Shown here in pieces: positions 58,335 through 64,000 of a stretch of DNA of 64,000 bases (position 1 is its first letter; the number at the start of each line of letters is the position of its first letter). Source of the stretch: Lepeophtheirus salmonis (lineage: Eukaryota; Arthropoda; Copepoda; Siphonostomatoida; Caligidae); the NCBI RefSeq assembly GCF_016086655.4, contig NC_052143.2, positions 29,403,886 to 29,467,885 of the forward strand, given 5' to 3'. The notes under the pieces were generated by a model. It searched no databases. It was not told the DNA's origin and was given only the letters and a program-made list of their open reading frames with translations. The position numbers were made by a program, and so were the translations under genes.

Positions 58335-60412
58335 CCAATTGTTCCAATAACATAAAGTTTCAATTACAGTTATATATATATACATTTTAATTTATAATTA
58401 TACAAACCTTTATTTGATTCATACTTGACTCTGGTTAGTTTTGACATTTTAATTTATTCTACGTTTAATTTGTGTTTAATTATAAAAGTCAGCAAATGCT
58501 GATACATGTTAAATTTCAATCAAAAATTTAATAACCAAAGACTACTTCTAAAAAGTGTTAGATACTTTTGCCTTAAACTATTTTGTAATAAAACCATTTT
58601 ATTTCAAGGATATTTTCCCTTAATACAGGCTCCTCCATCTAACATAAAATGAAACACTTCTTACCCATTACATAAAGTTTTAAATTTCACAAAATATCAT
58701 TAAATTTGGAAAAATTAATTCATCAAACAATCAAGGGACAGCCTAATTTACATTTTCGATTAATATAGCTGCATTTTGCATTAATGACCAGTTCCATTCT
58801 GGTACAAAACTTTGCAAAGCAGTTTTTTACACGTAAAAATTTTATAGAAACTAATTCAACATATCATATCTCTCATATCAAGAGAGACTTACCACTCTAG
58901 TCTTTTATTTTTTAAAGTGCAATAAAATTGTATCTTGTTCAAATAAAAGCTTTATCAACATCAAATAATAATCAAAAAATAATGTTTCTGATATTTCAGG
59001 TCAAAAAATATGTGGCAGGTAAAATAAACTTTTTTATAACTGAATATCAAGCTATCGAATAATGTTTTACACTCATCCATCAGATGAGTAGTTGACAAAA
59101 TACAATCCAAAAGTCAAAGGTCTTCAAAACGATTTTGGATAAAATTCATCATGAAAAGGAGCTACGAAATCAGAGGTCAATTGAGTTAAAGATCTGCAAT
59201 TTATTTATTTAAATGCCCAATGAAATTGTAGTTGACATACCAAATTTTATACAATTCAAGAGAAAAAAAATTAAAAGAAGTGTAATTTTCCAAGGGATGA
59301 TCCAAATATTTCTTATTATTTGTAACTCTAAGTTCAAAACTGTATTTGAGGAAGAAGGAAAATAAAATTAAAAGGAAAACCCTTCTCAATTTATTTTTCT
59401 TGTGCGGCCAAACAATAAACTGTCGCATATTTATTTTTTTAGTTTTTTTATGCCTCATTGGGATACAACTTTTCTTTGTCAAAAAGAAAACAAACATATG
59501 AGTATGAGCTTGAATGATCTATTTAGAATGATGAGAAATATGTTCTGTATACATATTTATAAAACTACAAACAAATATTTTGATCGATGAAGTTATATGA
59601 TAAAGCACTACAAACGAACGACATGAGTACATTGTTCGATATTCATTAGACTGATCCGAATTTGGGCTAATATTTTTCTCGTCGGGAAACAAGACCTATT
59701 CTGCAAAGAAAAAAAAAACTAACTTTGTGCATAGATGCAGACCTCTTTTGTACTTTTTGGTGTAGTACAAATTAAAGATTATTAAACTTCTTTTTCTTTT
59801 CGTAAATTTGAACAAAAAATATAACTTTTGATATTTTCTTAGTATTTAAAGTTTCCCTGTTTTATCAAACATAACATAGTAAAATTCAACCCTAATTGAA
59901 GTATATAATACTTTAAACCTGTAGGAGAAGACTCAAGTGCGCCATCTACAAATGAGGTAAAAAACTAATAAATTACTATAATATCATAACATAAGTTCAT
60001 AAGGTCAACTTTCATATTTTTAAAAGAAAAATATTTAATTAGATATTAATATCTAAATATAAACCTTTAACAAATTAGGCCTGTGAAATTAATCAATCAC
60101 AGTTTTTATGAAATTATTTAATTCCAATATCAAGCTTATCATAGGGATCTTTTTTAGGTATAGGTATATTTTCGACTATTTGAACCTAATAAATGGGACT
60201 TCTGAATTTATTTTATCTAACAAGAGTAATTTTTCGGTTCTTCTACCCAATTTGTAACACGTGCCTTTGGGTTTTCAAGAATGAATTGGTTATTGTGATA
60301 GTTGCTGAGCATAAAGGAGGAAAATTATCTTGCGTTGTCTAATAAAAAATAATTAATGTGACTTTAGACAAATTTAGTAAGGAACATGTATAGATAAAGC
60401 AACACCAGTGAG
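58335..60412. other. AT-rich stretch, no gene seen
   Basis: If HID1 continues rightward this is intron. I looked on the minus strand for the exon preceding 57205 and saw none. Minus frame 59201-59497 (98 codons) is Lys/Phe-rich, unrecognised and probably chance. Confidence 0.5.
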
Positions 60413-60446
60413 ATCTCTAGAGACTAAAGTACTCCACAACTCATCA
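60413..60446 (+). repeat. Family D fragment beside the mariner insertion
   Basis: CTCTAGAGACTAAAGTACTC is present in mirror image at 62341-62385. The mariner end begins six bases after this fragment. Confidence 0.5.
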
Positions 60447-60451
60447 CATCA

Positions 60452-61215
60452 TACGAGGGTCTTTTGAAAAGTCCGTGCAAAATCCTATATATATAGAACA
60501 AATATCGAGGTTGTTTTTAGTTAGTAGCATCTCTTGGAAGGCCACACGCCAACTTTCAGCCAGATGAGTCAATTTATTTCTGTTTGGCATTCGTTTGACT
60601 CGAGGAAGAGGAGTGATTTTCAAAAAATATGGACGAAATTTTTTTTTGTGTGTTGATTAAACATTACTTAATGAAGGGGAAAACGCCTGAAGAGACTAAA
60701 AAGAAGCTTGATAAATATTATGGGTACTCTGCCCCTTCCAATAGTACAGTTTATAAGTGGTTTCGGAGTGGTTATCTGGGCACAAGTGATGCTGAACGTT
60801 CTGAACGCCCTGTTGAGGTTACTAACCCAGAAACCATTGATAAAATCCCCATTATATGTTGATGGATGACAGAAGAGTGAAGGTGGGTGAGATTGCTAAG
60901 TGATGTGGACATCTCGATTTGGAACCCTATTTCCATTCGTTTTGCGGCCACAACTGCTGAGGTGAGAGTTGCTCCATTGTGTTGAAGGAAAAGGAATTTT
61001 TTTTTTTGTGGGCCAATCGTGGTATTTTTTCTTGCAGCTCGGTTTTCAAACGGTCCAATAAAGATGAATAATAAGCACTGTAATAGTTTTACACTTTCCC
61101 AGAAGTTCGGTGAGGATTATTCCTTGCAAATCCAAAAGACAGTCGCTATAATCTTTCCGGCAGATCCCTCGATTCAAAGAATGGATTTCTTGGGCATTTA
61201 TCTTCAATATTGTTA
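60452..61215 (+). mobile_element. Rearranged head-to-head mariner, copy 2
   Basis: The left TIR TACGAGGGTCTTTTGAAAAG and a leader shared with copy 1 are followed by the DNA-binding half from ATG 60629 (VLIKHYLMKGKTPEETKKKL, SAPSNSTVYKWFRSGYLG, DAERSERPVEVTNPETIDKI, MDDRRVKVGEIAK). Near 60910-60925 the orientation flips. The minus strand from about 61165 then reads DYSDCLLDLQGIILTELLG, then HNGATLTSAVVAAKRMEIGF back toward the flip. Both internal junctions match copy 1. The right end is lost: beyond about 61165 the sequence no longer resembles the leader or TIR. Confidence 0.72.
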
Positions 61216-61319
61216 GAACAAGTCTGTTCTTCGACCCCTAATAAATCTGGCCTACCACTAGTTTTTGATGAAACAGAGAAACTAAAAATCATTGATCTCA
61301 TCTTACGAGCCCTTAAATG

Positions 61320-61540
61320 ATTGAAAAAAAAAAGGTGTCGAATATTCTTAACTGATAACTAAATATTAAAAATATAAAAAGAAACAATTCTTTACACATT
61401 GCATCATATTTGAGACGGTACAAGAGGCCTAAAATGGCCGATTTTGACCAAAAAATACCATTTATCCAAACTAAAATGCTACCATGACAAAAAATGACCT
61501 GATATGCCTCAAACTTTTATAAAGTGATTTAAAGGATTAT
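61320..61540 (+). repeat. Dispersed repeat family B, copy 2
   Basis: Blocks ACAAGAGGCCTAAAATGG, GATTTTGACC and ATGACCTGATATGCCTC parallel 50850-51120. Noncoding. Confidence 0.5.
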
Positions 61541-62195
61541 CCACAGAAGATAAGGTCTTTGTGCATGGGAAAAAAAATTATAACTAAATTTGGGAATTCT
61601 GAATTTCAAACAGCATTTCCCAAAGCATGTGAAATTACATTTTATATGATGAAATAAATTTTTTTAATGATTTTACAACTTATAAACATTAGAAGTTACC
61701 GTGTAATAATTTTATGTTTAGACTGTTTTTGATTTATACTAATATCAGTTTAGTATCAATTTAACTTTGAAAAAATAAATTTTATTAAATCAATTAACAT
61801 TTTTCCTTCAATAAAACATGTTGAAAATATAATATATGTAAAATCAATAAAATATTATTGTTTTTTGTTTTCTCTATTGAGGTTATTCATTAATTTTATA
61901 CAAAATTATGTCCAATAAATCTTTTAAAAGAGAATCAAACATTTATCAATAGTTATTTTAATATTTCATAAATTGATTTAAAAATATACCTAATTAATCA
62001 ATCTTATGCAGCTTATGATAATTATGTTTTTTCAATTTATCATAATTATTGATAGATATTAGATAAAAAGTTGAAAGAGCTAAATTGTTTTAGTAATAGT
62101 GACAAAAAAGTTAACTGAAAAAATACTTGTATAGTTCAACTTTTATTTAATAACTAGAGTTGTAGGAAATTAGATATTAAATTTGTGCAATATTT
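61541..62195. other. AT-rich stretch, no gene seen
   Basis: Very AT-rich, no coding signal. Confidence 0.5.
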
Positions 62196-62390
62196 TTCCA
62201 AGAAATCTTAAGTATTTATCACCATTTTTCATGAGCACATTCACACATAGTACCTCAATTCATAGATTATAGAAGCTTTCTCTTCAAGAATGAAAGAATA
62301 ATATTAATAGGGTAAGAAAAAACAAAACAGTCATATAACGTTATGACTGATGATTTAGGGAGTACTTTAGTCTCTAGAGCGCTACATATT
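62196..62390. repeat. Dispersed repeat family D, copy 3 with an inverted end
   Basis: The forward part at 62196-62300 (TTTTCATGAGCACATTCACA, TTCTCTTCAAGAATGAAAG) matches 24710-24780. At 62341-62385 the family's start block appears in reverse (GATGATTTAGGGAGTACTTT, then AGTCTCTAGAG). Confidence 0.5.
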
Positions 62391-62886
62391 CTAATCTTAG
62401 CTACACCCTAGAGTGTTTTCTATTTTTTAAAGTTGACCAAATTTAAAATTATCATGGATCATGAGATGTGCTTAAGTGTTGTTAATTACTGCCTATTTTT
62501 TTTTTTTTTTTTTGGTGGCATCAAAAACCGTTACCCTCCATCTCCATCATACATAGGCTCAAAATTACGGTAATTAATCCTAATAAAATTAGATTTGTGC
62601 ACCCATAAGATATAAATCGTGATTATTATAGTGGAAACATTATCATTTCGTTTTCGATAAATACTTTTATGAAATGTTTATTAATTATAACTAATTTTAA
62701 GTTCTAAAAATGTACTCATTACTTTTGATGAGGTCTAGTGGGATATCTTAAATAAGAGCTGATATTACATGAGTAACGCGTGTGTACCTTAAGCTGAAAA
62801 AAGGGATCTTGGGAAGACAAAAGAACAACTTGAATACATTTTTGCAACGATGGTTGTTATTAAATTGCAATGTTTATTGTCTAGAG

Positions 62887-63535
62887 CAGTGGTTCTCATA
62901 TAGGGGTACGCGTACCCCTCGGGATACTTGGAGGCACTCCAGGGGTACTTAAGGTTTTGAAGTGGTATATAACTCAGCCGCATCCCCAGGAGGTGGGCTG
63001 GAAGAGCCCCCGAAAACAAGGATTTTTTTTTACTTGAAAATTCAATACCTCAATTTTTTTTTTTTTTTCAAAAAATTTAATTTAATTTCCTGTGAAAAGC
63101 TATGGATTTTTAAATTTATTGCTAAAAAATTTGATTTTTTTTTATTTAATTTTTTGAAATAGCTGAGGATGAAAAAAACATAAATATGGAGAAAAAAAAA
63201 ATGAAAAATTAAATTTTTTGGAATTTTTTTTTTATTTTTGAAATTTTTAAGAATAGATTGGGATATTGAATTTTTTTTTCGAAAAATTCAATATTTTGAA
63301 ATTTGTTTCAAAAAATTTAATTTTCAATTTTTTTTCCAAAATTTTAATTTTCAATTTTTTTCAAAAATTATAATTTTTGGATTAATTTTTATAAAAATTC
63401 CAAAAACAAGCCCTCCCCCCCTCCAAAATGTAATCCTTTGTACAAAAATAATTTGTACAGGTAAGGTGGAACTTGGGTTAAATAAATATTTTAAAAGTGG
63501 TAACTCACTAAAAAAAGATTGACAACAATATCATA
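62887..63535 (+). mobile_element. hAT-like non-autonomous element with low-complexity core
   Basis: The left end CAGTGGTTCTCATATAGGGG resembles hAT terminal repeats. Inside it is an 18-base perfect palindrome, AGGGGTACGCGTACCCCT (62902-62919), then GATACTTGGAGGCACTCCAG. The core at 63020-63410 is a low-complexity series of A/T blocks such as AAAAATTTAATTTT and TTTTTGAAATT. Phe/Lys-rich frames over it are artefacts. A degraded mirror of the left end may lie at 63505-63530 (AAAAAAAGATTGACAAC). No transposase. Confidence 0.5.
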
Positions 63536-64000
63536 ATGTTTATCCCACAAGGAGTTTCGCTCAGGCTACACAAAACGAGTTTTTTTGGAGAAAATTGGCT
63601 GAGAGGAGAGAAGAAAATAGAATGAGAAGAAGATAATAAACTGTCTTTACCGGTGTGAAGGCTAGGTTTCTAGGATTTATTTACCAAGTGTCGGATTAAA
63701 AAAATGGATCACGTCATATCCCCTTTCATTTATCTCCTCTTACGAGACAGAAGTTATTTATACAAATTGCTGTACCAAATTGAAGTTTTTATTTTATTAT
63801 ACTATTTTTATGTAATTAATTTCTTATTTCAATAATTATCTAATAATTATAGTAGTTATTTTGTTATATGTAATTGTTTTAAATTGACTGTGATTGTGGA
63901 TTATTTCTTTTTTATTTTACGTATTCAGTTAGTAAATGTATGTATTGCCATATTTTGAGGATGGTCACATCTGTGGTGGGTTCAGGTCACTCTGTTCCCT
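63536..64000. other. Unassigned right edge
   Basis: A CACACCGGTAAAG phrase on the minus strand near 63645-63657 looks like a splice donor, but the preceding frame has a stop and does not match HID1. No gene called. Confidence 0.45.

Noticed and set aside
63020..63410. Phe/Lys-rich ORFs in the A/T slip repeat
   Set aside because: The reading frames are a by-product of low-complexity DNA.
63640..63720. Candidate upstream HID1 exon ending CACACCG/GTAAAG on the minus strand
   Set aside because: The phase could fit, but an in-frame stop lies seven codons upstream and the residues do not match the expected HID1 sequence.
1..64000. tRNA, rRNA, CRISPR arrays, bacterial operons
   Set aside because: I saw no cloverleaf with A/B boxes, rRNA-like sequence or regularly spaced repeats by eye; tRNAscan-SE and an rRNA covariance search would be decisive.

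Overview
This is an AT-rich animal nuclear window, eukaryotic rather than bacterial. Two coding exons of one host gene carry canonical GT-AG splice sites, and most other recognisable sequence is decayed transposon DNA. The dense mix of Tc1-like and mariner elements with RNase H-bearing non-LTR retrotransposons suggests an arthropod. My best guess is a caligid copepod (sea louse) such as Lepeophtheirus, but this is inference from memory of such genomes. I recognised no tRNA, rRNA, CRISPR array or bacterial gene structure.

The host gene is HID1, on the minus strand at the right. Its last coding exon is 52392-53166 and the exon before it is 56914-57205. Together they encode about the last 355 residues. 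The rest of the gene lies beyond the right edge or was not visible. The 3.7 kb intron between the exons holds two Tc1-like remnants (53925-54925 and 55195-55510) and a GA-rich dispersed repeat (56500-56815). The next upstream intron is at least 6.8 kb and holds a Tc1-like element, a rearranged mariner and a hAT-like end.

Layout: 0.8-1.6 kb Tc1-like remnant; 4.3-5.1 kb rearranged head-to-head mariner; 6.3-6.9 kb mariner; 8.2-8.8 kb Tc1-like; 10.4-13.4 kb internally deleted non-LTR element; 14.0-14.7 kb mariner; 15.4-16.6 kb 5'-truncated non-LTR; 17-19.3 kb Tc1-like; 20-25.7 kb noncoding dispersed repeats and Tc1-like fragments; 25.7-26.5 kb Tc1-like with clear terminal inverted repeats (TIRs); 27.6-33.1 kb mariner pieces and a second type of non-LTR element; 34.4-48.2 kb a dense run of Tc1-like elements with one mariner fragment, plus a hairpin and an orphan reading frame; 49.2-49.8 kb foldback element; 52.4-57.2 kb HID1; 57.4-63.5 kb intronic or upstream transposons.

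The most interesting pattern is that several unrelated DNA-transposon groups here have independently lost the catalytic core while keeping the DNA-binding helix-turn-helix end and the C-terminal tail or element ends. At least two such derivatives recur with the same breakpoints (Tc1-like family 1 and the head-to-head mariner), so they spread after being rearranged. They are non-autonomous families and depend on a transposase made elsewhere.
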